From a virus, in the IMG/VR virus record IMGVR_UViG_3300013104_000002, positions 1-64,000 of that record: a stretch of 64,000 nt of DNA; one strand, 5' to 3'. A program made the translations under genes and the position numbers. Below, piece by piece: positions 33,101-40,843 of this stretch. Position 1 is the stretch's first letter; each line of letters begins with the position of its first letter. A model generated the notes under the pieces. It saw nothing but the letters and a program-made list of their open reading frames with translations, did no database searches and was not told the DNA's origin.

Positions 33101-33498
33101 TAAAATCCTTGCCCAAAATCTCCTATGGTCTTATTTTTATCAGATTCTGTTCCAATTTGTTGCTCGTCAAAATTATTGAAATCTCTTTTAGTACCGTGAT
33201 AAAGTACGCTATTTACTTTGGTATTCGGAAAAATAGATTTAAGATATTGAGCATATTCTACCTCTGTCCCTATTTGGGATAGGTTTGCATTTTCTTTAAA
33301 TATATAATCTATATTATTAATAGCAGAATCTTCAATATTTGATTTTATGGAAAAGGTGTTTTGATAAACTTGTATAGACTGTTCTAATGTTAATATAGGT
33401 ACATTAAAAATTTGTTGAAATAATCGAGATGTCTCTCCATTTTCGTCTTTTACTTTATTTATTTTTCCGTTTTGTGCTTTTTCTATTTTACAAGCCAT
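27121..33498 (-). CDS. Giant polyvalent virion protein with ADP-ribosyltransferase-like domain, 2125 aa
   Basis: An N-terminal ADP-ribosyltransferase-like domain of the H-Y-E type is seen: LYHGTKRDF (H101), FGQGFYFTEIFDRAYGY (Tyr 133) and DEVVVPNVNQIHIL (Glu 197). It fits the ART domains of phage polyvalent proteins. Further on, DLIEETMHLIEASLD (around 473-487) resembles an EExxH metallopeptidase-like helix. Long coiled-coil regions follow, and the C-terminus has a hydrophobic helix (MTVLNLMIGLLVMGL). The start MAC...NGE-S-L is shared with the 734-residue neighbour. It is probably packaged in the virion and ejected into the host. It has its own promoter (33555-33586) and terminator. No virion RNA polymerase DxDGD motif is seen. 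Confidence 0.7.
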   Translation of the reverse strand: MACKIEKAQNGKINKVKDENGETSRLFQQIFNVPILTLEQSIQVYQNTFSIKSNIEDSAINNIDYIFKENANLSQIGTEVEYAQYLKSIFPNTKVNSVLYHGTKRDFNNFDEQQIGTESDKNKTIGDFGQGFYFTEIFDRAYGYSIDMSTGNQVGRVIPVIVNVENPDMNSQKSKEELNQEGFDGVVVSYKTRAYDEVVVPNVNQIHILGTEEDIESFKNWKKTYSKENNLTFETLSGESFSTYQQALQNSTTGMISLKVGDKVMGQVNSDTSIDTYPGILNHLIKNGVLDGTRTLDVNGDVITNVNGQTDTARQLSSNIAEDILVKQLGQSSVVRLATGDFILENNLNTRIIGSEKVDQNEISELSFEQLKNKFGEEQAIEIEVEREFEKGKLPNNLKKRIDEETEIKTEDELVRSIKSLLNKLGVKITSIEEYINNNKLKNEGVPATSSALMDVVNKIMAFKDGNITRQDLIEETMHLIEASLDPTTTEGVRRNIHITPEWKEHSQHYYEVYSKEYSGNKLEEMVRREILGKVMANAVANNFQLSQDATLTEQSIFSKIIEFLDTFFQRLNTYFNSDAQTQIDNLNKDIYVKLLSGELVDDLNPNQNFGTKFRLYSSSNNLSNDLVQIQRQAEETLNLLRSQTYEIARNDYAQRQQLTQAEESLGRVGEQFEQIAKTTDVVEKGKLEKVAQSELAATFSHLTNVAQKQLTYLQRAVKRNEQGNYHFSAEEDAVYNTLISQFDNQILPSIKHTLENKKLRSKAENRILEEVNKVSDSIEKLKGQVSTAENNYKNHLVDLLVRRLDLSQDKRAFIQNKVDNLQAETNFFFMNFGTLMHSSNLYLNAAAHVSSKVDHEKRQATLEQTLPFVKKLQDLGWINKVKEFAKDGFIENRFNDKLREDALAEARYNIYKEISGEDLTQEEFEKKKLSGLTTAQKTDFNKKLQDWQLDNFTLSALSPEETRERRKRLENYSLVTQNYERNSSLFYANLMQNAEIVNGVPTFTTEMKYDYEQRKKERVYDKSVFNIEGDLREGIELRTEAEYELSPEQDIVKISNNIFVSLKPGTTDNPSILSFELTKLDNLRLAEIKENNEEKEFSQTFVDTLSEMTPSDAYDFLMLNAYVGYTNEYYDRLNRPSILDKLNDELGGDNDWKIQNLIDKIASTTKKMNTILQANKVMNNPSEVSYENMEKSTEVGMVKQYAQDLEDYYSQASNLVSRSEEIEEDNISETIPNESFVNYMADKHLVFQLDYNKEYLNEDEVDNINKIFSEIIEHSTQKNKKKVLELRSFVKDFSRGAINRIPKEYKKVFNLSESDYNEMSEEQLFASMTNDLLQYSYTRLLPYFRKSQPTGVDIALSDLRNNKISASDFLKNYQEGQYEYLNISPNYAFQQANEANNKNPHFNQAKLQGTPLFRTFEVDTTLEDVKNKSVDQLYKEGKLNKYVNKEFLKEYNIDLVQLFETGEETTKEGTPKQIQDKFDARQEFVKLQKQTVENYGMTNSHNIYLLPQKEKGKLRKWEDIVNKKQGVRGLVDELINFREDDASLGQDSAGNTAKNMVISSIPKLGLRKLNQGEATDELLESYIWMNKESNLYKARKANIGDMLAIKKALLGSQFENNLAVESSNVYKMFEDSMKHNFYGVKETFSKEFQLFGVKGNWGSVLKSFGAFIRFRNLAYNLTIPITSALSGSVQLRIEKIVGERVDRSALDRANKIFKDTAGDSTREVMDFQTTSWLNSMGAKWGWFETEEKYNNSNYGKAVRGLGRSAYVAHTMFNFPINPRTGLAVLCDHRFVDGKLIQYRDFKENNKGKSDKEIREIWKQYKDITDVSKVSESGVVTYDYQKIADELNTGMTAEEAKEFMDGKDAGIASRVKLAIQAVDQQISESDRSMAARNAIFSFLTTHRSWLYLAAQSKFKGRQLNTLSGNIEEGSWRTPWRVVSSIVDDVKSGKTKDIVKYIKERWENGNTTTRKNLIRGVTEMTVLNLMIGLLVMGLKELDDDDKDSYAFQVANLFLMRTTSEVMSSSIGVPSNIYGTLNDAVVGLNTIDMAFDIGDIGSSEIVQKGRYSGLTERERYFYKYVPLAKDYNSLFRDVSGSLNAYRFFNLEDNKTLDYLSVYPLLVDEEEN

Positions 33499-33521
33499 TG
33501 TGTATTTTTTGATTTTAAATT

Positions 33522-33554
33522 GAAAAAAGTCTGACTATATTTCAAATCAGACTT
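33522..33554 (-). terminator. Hairpin terminator after the 734-residue gene, lying just downstream of promoter P5
   Basis: AAGTCTGA pairs with TCAGACTT around a 12-base loop; on the minus strand a T-run follows. It should end the transcript of the gene at 33591. Promoter P5 lies upstream of it, so the P5 transcript would begin at or in this hairpin. Confidence 0.65.
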
Positions 33555-33586
33555 CAAAAGTAATACTATTATTTTAATTTTGCAAA
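33555..33586 (-). promoter_or_regulatory. Bacteroidetes-type promoter P5 (2125-residue gene)
   Basis: Minus strand TTTG (33586-33583), 20 bases, TACTTTTG (33562-33555); upstream box extended as TTTGCA. It drives only the 27121-33498 gene, giving it separate control. Confidence 0.65.
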
Positions 33587-33590
33587 TTTA

Positions 33591-35795
33591 TTATAAACAA
33601 TCAAAGCTATCTCCTATTTCAGATGATTTCCATTGTTTTTTAATATTTGTATATTCTTTTTGCTGTTGTAAATTTGTTTGTAAATTAATTATTTGTTCTA
33701 CGGGTTGTAATGGTAAGGTATTGTTATACAGTAAATTCAAGTTTTTCTGTATTTTTGTATAGATACTTGTACTGCCTTCTTTTCCTACTAATTCAAAAAG
33801 CTCGTCCTCATTATTAATAAATTCATTTATGCCATTTTTTACTACTGTAGTGTTTGAATTTAATTTAACTACATCACCTAATTCAACAGGAATTTTTGAG
33901 AAGTTATTTACCGCCCAGATTCTGTTATTAAATTTATTTGTCAGCATCTGAGGATTATCGTTCATAAGGTTTTCCATTTGTTTAGATATAACACTATATT
34001 CTTGCAAAGGTTGTGTTAATTTAGTTTCATCAATTATGTGAGCTTCTATTTCAGCCATAGATAAAGGATCGCTATAAATTTGTTCTATGCCCTTTTCTGT
34101 TATTTTGAATTTATTATATAAACCATTATTAGGATTTTTAATTTTTTCAATATTAAAATCGGCTATAAAGTCATTAGTTAAATAATCTAAGCTATATGTT
34201 AATGCTATCGGAGGAAATGTCTGTTCCTTAATTACAGGGTTTGTGTTGTAATTAAAATAATCTTTATATGCTTGTAACTCAGTTATATCGTTGGATAAAT
34301 TAAAAGATTCTTTCATTTCCTGAAAATCTACCTTCTCTATTCTGTGGTAAACATTTGCTACCTCCGTTTGTAGGAGATTCATTTCATCAAATAATTGTTG
34401 TTCACTCTTAGTTGTTTCCATGTACACTAAGTCCCTATCTTTGTTCTCTATTTTGGTAACTCTTTCTCTTTGTTTTACAGGAATATTAAATATTTCTCTA
34501 TACTTGTCAGAAAATATCTGAGTATTTATTTCTGAAGGGTTTTCTATGAATAGTTTTAAGCTTGGCAACAGGTCTTTTGTAAATCCTTGGATATTTATAC
34601 CATACCTTAATAACCAATTTGAAAGTTTTTGCTCTACTTTAGTAGTATCTACAATTTCAGGTGCATTAAGTAGTGTATCCACCGCTTCAAATATTCTAGA
34701 ATCATCTACTATTTTAATTGAGTTTGGGTATATAACTTCTTCAACTATAGGTGTACCATTGTCATAAATGGATGGAATCCTTTTAAACTGTGACAAATAC
34801 TCTTCTGTTATAGTTCTATCTTTTATTTCTGATAGGTCTGTTTTTTCTACGCCTCCATACCGCTCTACTATATCTTGTTTTATAATGTAAGGATTTTCAT
34901 TTTTTAGTTTTCCATATATATTTAAATCGTTTAATTTATATATTGCAGGTAAAACAGTTGTATTATATATTTTTGGTGTTCTTTTTAATTTTTCAATGCT
35001 TTCTTTCACTTTACCTAAGGCATTTATGTCAGATAATATTAAATCTGTTTCATATTTTGAATACAAAGATTTTAGCGTATCCTTTGTTGGAGAAAACAGT
35101 CCGTTCTTGTAGAATGCTTTAGTTAATTTATCTGCTAAATCATCTGAGTCTTCAATGTCTGGAAACTCTGCCATCATTATTCTTGTTTCTTGTTGATCTA
35201 CAAAGTTTAAGGGCTGTGTGTTCTCATTTATAGAAGTGGCATATTCCAAGACATTTTCCGCTAATATTTCTCCATTTTCATCAAAAGAGTTTAAAGGCTT
35301 GGCATAAATAATCTTTTTAGTTTTATCTGTAACGCCTAATTCAGAAAAATAGTTCCAAATATTATCTGCTGATTCTGTACGGATTTGATCACTATGAAGA
35401 TTTTTGTTTTCGGAAATCATTTGCCTGGCTACATAACTATAGATAGCTTTTCCATATTCTTCTTCGTTTACAAAAGCGGATTTTATTTTATATCCTTGTT
35501 TGTATGAAGTTAACTGTATTTTACCTTTTACAGATCCATTTTCTATAAGTTGAAAAGTTCTATTTTTAATAGAACCTGTCTCTTTAAAATTAAGATTTGC
35601 GGGTATTTCAGGAAATTTGTTTTTATAGTTATATATTAATTCAGACTGTACATCCCTAATAAAATTAGGAGTATAAGCAAGCACAAATAAATCCTGCGCT
35701 TGCGATTTACCTACTTTTTGTTCTAAATCATTATATAATTTACTTTTTTCGCCGTTAGGGGCAAAATATTCACCGTCATTTATTTGGCACGCCAT
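33591..35795 (-). CDS. Large internal virion protein, 734 aa
   Basis: Begins MACQIND...APNGEKSKLYNDL, which parallels the start of the 2125-residue protein (MACKIE...ENGETSRLF). This suggests a shared packaging or targeting signal. The rest is acidic and mostly helical with no recognised enzyme motif. The start overlaps the stop of the upstream gene (TAATG). Position and start resemble crAss-like cargo proteins; function inferred. Confidence 0.6.
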   Translation of the reverse strand: MACQINDGEYFAPNGEKSKLYNDLEQKVGKSQAQDLFVLAYTPNFIRDVQSELIYNYKNKFPEIPANLNFKETGSIKNRTFQLIENGSVKGKIQLTSYKQGYKIKSAFVNEEEYGKAIYSYVARQMISENKNLHSDQIRTESADNIWNYFSELGVTDKTKKIIYAKPLNSFDENGEILAENVLEYATSINENTQPLNFVDQQETRIMMAEFPDIEDSDDLADKLTKAFYKNGLFSPTKDTLKSLYSKYETDLILSDINALGKVKESIEKLKRTPKIYNTTVLPAIYKLNDLNIYGKLKNENPYIIKQDIVERYGGVEKTDLSEIKDRTITEEYLSQFKRIPSIYDNGTPIVEEVIYPNSIKIVDDSRIFEAVDTLLNAPEIVDTTKVEQKLSNWLLRYGINIQGFTKDLLPSLKLFIENPSEINTQIFSDKYREIFNIPVKQRERVTKIENKDRDLVYMETTKSEQQLFDEMNLLQTEVANVYHRIEKVDFQEMKESFNLSNDITELQAYKDYFNYNTNPVIKEQTFPPIALTYSLDYLTNDFIADFNIEKIKNPNNGLYNKFKITEKGIEQIYSDPLSMAEIEAHIIDETKLTQPLQEYSVISKQMENLMNDNPQMLTNKFNNRIWAVNNFSKIPVELGDVVKLNSNTTVVKNGINEFINNEDELFELVGKEGSTSIYTKIQKNLNLLYNNTLPLQPVEQIINLQTNLQQQKEYTNIKKQWKSSEIGDSFDCL

Positions 35796-38700
35796 TAGTT
35801 ACAATTTAAGTTTCTTTCTGTTTCTTTATTCTTTTGTGTTTTAATCTGACTTTCGTAGAATTGAAGTTTCTTTAACTCGTCTCTAAGATTAGTCAACCTC
35901 TCTCTTCCTATTATATCAACTGCTCCTCCTCTTACGGATTTTAGCTTACCATCCTCTGTAAAAAATACTTTTTTAATGAAATTTACATCTTTTCTATTCA
36001 TTATATCAATACCTTTATTTTCCACCACATTTTCATCAAAAGCCTCTATTAGTTTATTTCTATCAGGTATTTCAATAGAAGTATTAACTGTTCTCTCAAT
36101 AGCTCTTAAATTATCAACTATTTTTTGACGTAGATTTATAGCATCTGCTTCTGTATCTTCTAGTTTTCCTAGTGTTAAGGTAGAGTAATCAACCGTAATC
36201 TTTGGAGATGAGATCACTTCATCTTCTAAATCTACTTTTATAGTAGCATCGGAAATTAAATTACTTTTATTATAATTAACATCTGCTATCTCATCTGCGG
36301 TTCTAAATGTTTTGTAGTTTTGTAATTCTCCTCTAATTTTATCCTGCTCTTCTTGTGATAGATTTGTAACTCTTGTATTCAGACCTAATGATATCATAAG
36401 GTTATTAGTCAACTTAACAGCTTCTATAGGAGTTTCGACTGAAGATAGTATATCATCAAATAATGCTTCTTTACTATCCTCGGTTTTTACCATTGTTATA
36501 GGGAAAGCAAATTGATGTTTTCCTTTTTGTAATACTACTACAGGTATTTTTAACTCAGGGCTTGATTTAACCAAGTTAGTTACATATAGTTTAGAAATAT
36601 TTTCCGTATTTAACTTTTTATCTGATAAAACAAAATCTTCACCTTTTATATATCCTTGAGTGATTACAGAATTTAATCCTCTTTCAGTTATAGGTAATTC
36701 TAATGGTTTTAAATTTTCATCTAATTGAAAGTTAGGAGTACCAAGAAAAATCTCTTTCACGGCTACATCTGCTTCTAAATCTATTTTATTAGGTAAAGTA
36801 GCTAAAGCTTGTTCTGTTTGTAACACCTCTATAAATTTATCAGCATATTTTTTTCTTAAATATATGAAATTGTCATCCATAACACTGTCATACAAGGCTT
36901 TTAAAGTAGAATTGTTTTTATTAAATTCTCTACTTGTAATTTCTAGAGTATTTTGTATTCTTTCTTTAAGTTCTTCTGATATTTCTCCATTTTTTTCAAT
37001 ATCTGATAAAGATTCGTAAATTAAATCCTGATTCCAATTAGTTTTTAAATCTACAAATAAATTAAGGTTATCTCTTGGTTCAACATCGTACAAATAATCC
37101 GAAATTGTATTGGTATCAAACTCTGAAACTTTTTTTCTTGTAGTCCCATCGTCTAATCTTTCGTATAAATCAGCATATGACCATTTTCCAGAATTTGAAT
37201 CAAAATAATAAAGATTTATAATGTCTTTTACATTGTTGTAATCTTCTAAAGACATAACTATGTTTCCCCTCTTACCTATAGTAATTTTTGTATTACCAAC
37301 AGTAAAAATAGTGCCTGGTATTTTAATATTTTTATCCAATAAGTTTCTGGTTAGATCCTGAGATTTGTTTAACTTACCATCTTTATTAACTGTTTGAACC
37401 GACGCTATAGATACATTAGGTAACAGCTTATCTATAATTGTTTTAGGATTGATATGGACAAAATGAATATCGTTATCTATTATTTTAACTACAGCATTTC
37501 CTGATATGTTTTGAAGAATATCTTGTCTTTCAGTGGAATGTGCATCTTTTTGTTCAGCTGTTTCCTGAGTTAATAGGTCATTATCAATTTCTGTTACTGT
37601 TTCATTTCTATCTAAAACTGTTTCTAATTGTGAAAGTAACTCCACCAAATCTGCAATAGTCATACCTCTCACGGGAAGTGACTGAGCCATGAACCATCTT
37701 TGCATTCTAGGCTGTAAAGTTTGAAATTCTTGTGTTTCTTTTTCAGTAAATGTATTTTGTTTATTATAAAGAGTTTGATATCTTTCCACTTCTTCTTTAG
37801 AAGGTTTCCCTTTAATCATTTCATCTACGTCTTGGGTAAGTAGTGGATAGTCTTTTTTAAAAGCTTGATTTATCTCTTCTCTTAATCTTTCTGCTTCGGA
37901 AATTGGTTTAACTTCCTCTACATCTCTTGTAAGATCAGGTTTATTAGGATTTTGTAAAAGTAAGTTATTAATTTCTTGGGTTTTATCTGAATATATCTCT
38001 TGCTCTCTAGTGGTTAGTAAATCCTTTATTTTAACTTTTTTAGCAATACTAGATATAATTTTTGGAGATACTGCACCTGTTTCTAAGAATGTAGTATAAT
38101 CTTCATTTGATATGATATCTTCTGTTAAAGATTGTTCTGCTGACCTGGCGGTGCTATTTACATAATTGTCGTAACTCTCTTTTAAAAACTTATTTGTAAA
38201 ATCATTTGTAGGCTCACCAAATTTATCAAAAATTTTGCCTAATAATCCTCCTGCATTTTTAAATTTAACAGCAAAATCTCCGTTAATAATAGAATCAATA
38301 GAATTTTGAAAACTAAAAAAACTTTCTTTAGCTTTTACATATTGTCTTTTTAAATCTAGGAGATCATAATAAATTTCGTGATTAACTCCTTGATAAGATT
38401 TAATTTCGTCTTCTATCCTTTGAAGTTTTTGATCGATATTTGATAAATCCTCTCCAGTAATAAATTCTGTATTTAAGTCGTAATTTAAATCTGATGACTG
38501 GATACCTCTTCTTCTTTTACTTTCTTGGCTGACTTGTTGAGCTAAAAGCTCTCTTTCATTTTTTAAATCTGTTAGGGTTTCATTTGCTTCAGTAAATTTC
38601 TCTTGAACAGATTGCAGTCTTGTCCCTTTATTCTCATCAGAGGATAGTTGAAGTTTTTGTAGCTCTTTTGATAATTGTTTTATCTGCTCTTCATTTGAAA

Positions 38701-40843
38701 CAATTTGTTCATTTAATCTTCTAACCTGTTGCTGTTTTGCTTTGCCCATTTTTTGTAGTTGGGTTTGCACTTGTAAAGCTTTTATACTATCTTGACCAAT
38801 TACTTCACCCATATCCACAAGTAAACTGTCCATCATCTTATTGGCTTTTTGACCACTGACAATAGAATACGTTAAAGCGTCTTTTAAGTGTTGGGTATCT
38901 ATATCCTGACCTAGTATTTTACTTTCACCTAGAACAGCATCTGCAAAATCAGAGGCTTTGTCATATGAAGTTAATAAGTTTTGATATCCTTTTAAAACCT
39001 CATTTTTATAAGTTTGGGGATCATTAATTCCTTGCTCGGAAAAGGCTTCTTGTGGTACAGCATCTAGAGCTGTCTTATACTTCGAGAGTAGGTCTTTAGT
39101 ATCTTCTCCTATAGATTTTCTAAACTGGATTTCAGCAATTAGTTGATCTTGTTGAGCCAATGCTGCACCTACATCATCACCTGTATCTATAGCTTGCTTT
39201 TGTCTTTCTACAGCGTTTTGAGTTCGTGCGTTAAACATTATTTTTTTAACTATCGAATCTGTAGCTAGCGCACTTTGGTCTCCAAATTGATTTAATCCTT
39301 TGGCTACGTAATCTTCTTGATACTGCTGTTCTTTATTAAATTCCTGCACTTCTTGGAATTTTCCTCCTCCAATAACCAGAGATGAACCTATTCCTATTAT
39401 AGCTCCAATACCAATTTCTTTCCAGCCTTCTTTACTTCCATATTGATCCGCAAAAGCCTTATAAGTAGCGTCAGATAAAGAAAGAGTTTGATTATTATAT
39501 TTTGGATTATAAGTTGAAGATATCCAATTTTCTGCTGTTTTTGTTGTAACTCCCTGTAATCCCTCTTCCCATAAACCTTCTGTTGCTAATGGTTTTAATG
39601 CAGCATATGTATATTGGGCTATTTTTTGTTTACCTGTAGCTTTTAAACCTTTATATGCTACCTCTCCTGCCTCACCAACAGTTTTTTCTACGCCTATTCC
39701 AAACAAAGACTTATTCATAGATTTAGCTAGTCCTTTTACAGGGCTTTCTATATTAAATAAACTTCCAAACATTGCGTAGTTTGATGGTATTAAAATAGCC
39801 ATATTAGTTGCAAATACAACATTCGCAGAATTCTCTAAGTTTTCATTGAATTGCTCTATTTCTTCCGCGTTAGGGGTTCTTCCATTTAATTTTTCAAAAT
39901 CTCTATAGAAGTTTTCAGTTTGTTCTCTTTTATAGTGAAGAGCTTCTATTCCCGCCTCGTTACCAGACGATGTAGCTAAGAATCTGGCTGTATTTAAACC
40001 TTTAGCTGTATTGGCGAAAAAATTGGCTGTAGTGGTCTTTAGGCTGGCTGTTGTGAAAAGCTTATCCATTCCACTAGCGAGAAACTTTTTAGAATTTGCC
40101 AATCCAACTGCTGCTTCTTCAGCTCCTAGAGCTACTTTACCCCAACGTAATTTATTTCCTAATTTTGCTCCTTGTAATCCCCATTTTGCAGAATTAGCTA
40201 TACCTCCTGTTGCATATCCCCAAATAGCTTCACTAACAATAGTGCCTAAAGTGAATGCTAATCCCCCTGCAACATCCTTAGCCCAGAAATTTGTTGTTAA
40301 TGCACTCTCAAAAAAATTGTCATCCATCTCATCCTGAGATACATAATTAGGAAGTTGATAATTTAACTTATCATTCCAATCTGCTAAGGTATTGCTGAAT
40401 TTATTATCAAAGACTGCATTCCAACTTCCCTGTGCTATCCCTTGAGTGGCTCCATACACAAACCCTACAGTATTACCTGCAATTGTTGTTAATAAATTTG
40501 CACCAGCTTTTGTAAGACCATTGGTTAGTTGATCAAAAGAAGATTGATTTTGTGCTGCATATTCAGCATTATCTCTTCCTACTTCATAGGTAGGGTATTT
40601 ACTTATATACTCATTTCCTACTAAATTATATCCTTCTTCTATTGGTACTTGATATTCTAAAGAAGGTTTTTGTACTTCTGATTGTATTCCTGTTCCTCCA
40701 AACGTAGGAGTTTTTAACGAGTCATATAAAGAAGTTGTTCCTTGTTCTTTAGCTATAGCTTTTTGTTGAAGATTTTGTTGCAACTGTTGTATAGGTTGCA
40801 TTTCGTTATTTACTATATTGGTGATATTTAATTCTTCCTCCAT
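35795..40843 (-). CDS. Giant internal (cargo-like) virion protein, 1682 aa
   Basis: The N-terminal part resembles large internal proteins of crAss-like phages (KYPTYEVGRDNAEYAAQNQS, then glycine-rich hydrophobic helices around residues 110-215 such as AGANLLTTIAGNTVGFVYGA and AGGLAFTLGTIVSEAIWGY). Such helices could insert into membrane during ejection. A long coiled-coil region (about 620-800) and several unrecognised domains follow. Abuts the 897-residue gene. Confidence 0.6.
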   Translation of the reverse strand: MEEELNITNIVNNEMQPIQQLQQNLQQKAIAKEQGTTSLYDSLKTPTFGGTGIQSEVQKPSLEYQVPIEEGYNLVGNEYISKYPTYEVGRDNAEYAAQNQSSFDQLTNGLTKAGANLLTTIAGNTVGFVYGATQGIAQGSWNAVFDNKFSNTLADWNDKLNYQLPNYVSQDEMDDNFFESALTTNFWAKDVAGGLAFTLGTIVSEAIWGYATGGIANSAKWGLQGAKLGNKLRWGKVALGAEEAAVGLANSKKFLASGMDKLFTTASLKTTTANFFANTAKGLNTARFLATSSGNEAGIEALHYKREQTENFYRDFEKLNGRTPNAEEIEQFNENLENSANVVFATNMAILIPSNYAMFGSLFNIESPVKGLAKSMNKSLFGIGVEKTVGEAGEVAYKGLKATGKQKIAQYTYAALKPLATEGLWEEGLQGVTTKTAENWISSTYNPKYNNQTLSLSDATYKAFADQYGSKEGWKEIGIGAIIGIGSSLVIGGGKFQEVQEFNKEQQYQEDYVAKGLNQFGDQSALATDSIVKKIMFNARTQNAVERQKQAIDTGDDVGAALAQQDQLIAEIQFRKSIGEDTKDLLSKYKTALDAVPQEAFSEQGINDPQTYKNEVLKGYQNLLTSYDKASDFADAVLGESKILGQDIDTQHLKDALTYSIVSGQKANKMMDSLLVDMGEVIGQDSIKALQVQTQLQKMGKAKQQQVRRLNEQIVSNEEQIKQLSKELQKLQLSSDENKGTRLQSVQEKFTEANETLTDLKNERELLAQQVSQESKRRRGIQSSDLNYDLNTEFITGEDLSNIDQKLQRIEDEIKSYQGVNHEIYYDLLDLKRQYVKAKESFFSFQNSIDSIINGDFAVKFKNAGGLLGKIFDKFGEPTNDFTNKFLKESYDNYVNSTARSAEQSLTEDIISNEDYTTFLETGAVSPKIISSIAKKVKIKDLLTTREQEIYSDKTQEINNLLLQNPNKPDLTRDVEEVKPISEAERLREEINQAFKKDYPLLTQDVDEMIKGKPSKEEVERYQTLYNKQNTFTEKETQEFQTLQPRMQRWFMAQSLPVRGMTIADLVELLSQLETVLDRNETVTEIDNDLLTQETAEQKDAHSTERQDILQNISGNAVVKIIDNDIHFVHINPKTIIDKLLPNVSIASVQTVNKDGKLNKSQDLTRNLLDKNIKIPGTIFTVGNTKITIGKRGNIVMSLEDYNNVKDIINLYYFDSNSGKWSYADLYERLDDGTTRKKVSEFDTNTISDYLYDVEPRDNLNLFVDLKTNWNQDLIYESLSDIEKNGEISEELKERIQNTLEITSREFNKNNSTLKALYDSVMDDNFIYLRKKYADKFIEVLQTEQALATLPNKIDLEADVAVKEIFLGTPNFQLDENLKPLELPITERGLNSVITQGYIKGEDFVLSDKKLNTENISKLYVTNLVKSSPELKIPVVVLQKGKHQFAFPITMVKTEDSKEALFDDILSSVETPIEAVKLTNNLMISLGLNTRVTNLSQEEQDKIRGELQNYKTFRTADEIADVNYNKSNLISDATIKVDLEDEVISSPKITVDYSTLTLGKLEDTEADAINLRQKIVDNLRAIERTVNTSIEIPDRNKLIEAFDENVVENKGIDIMNRKDVNFIKKVFFTEDGKLKSVRGGAVDIIGRERLTNLRDELKKLQFYESQIKTQKNKETERNLNCN

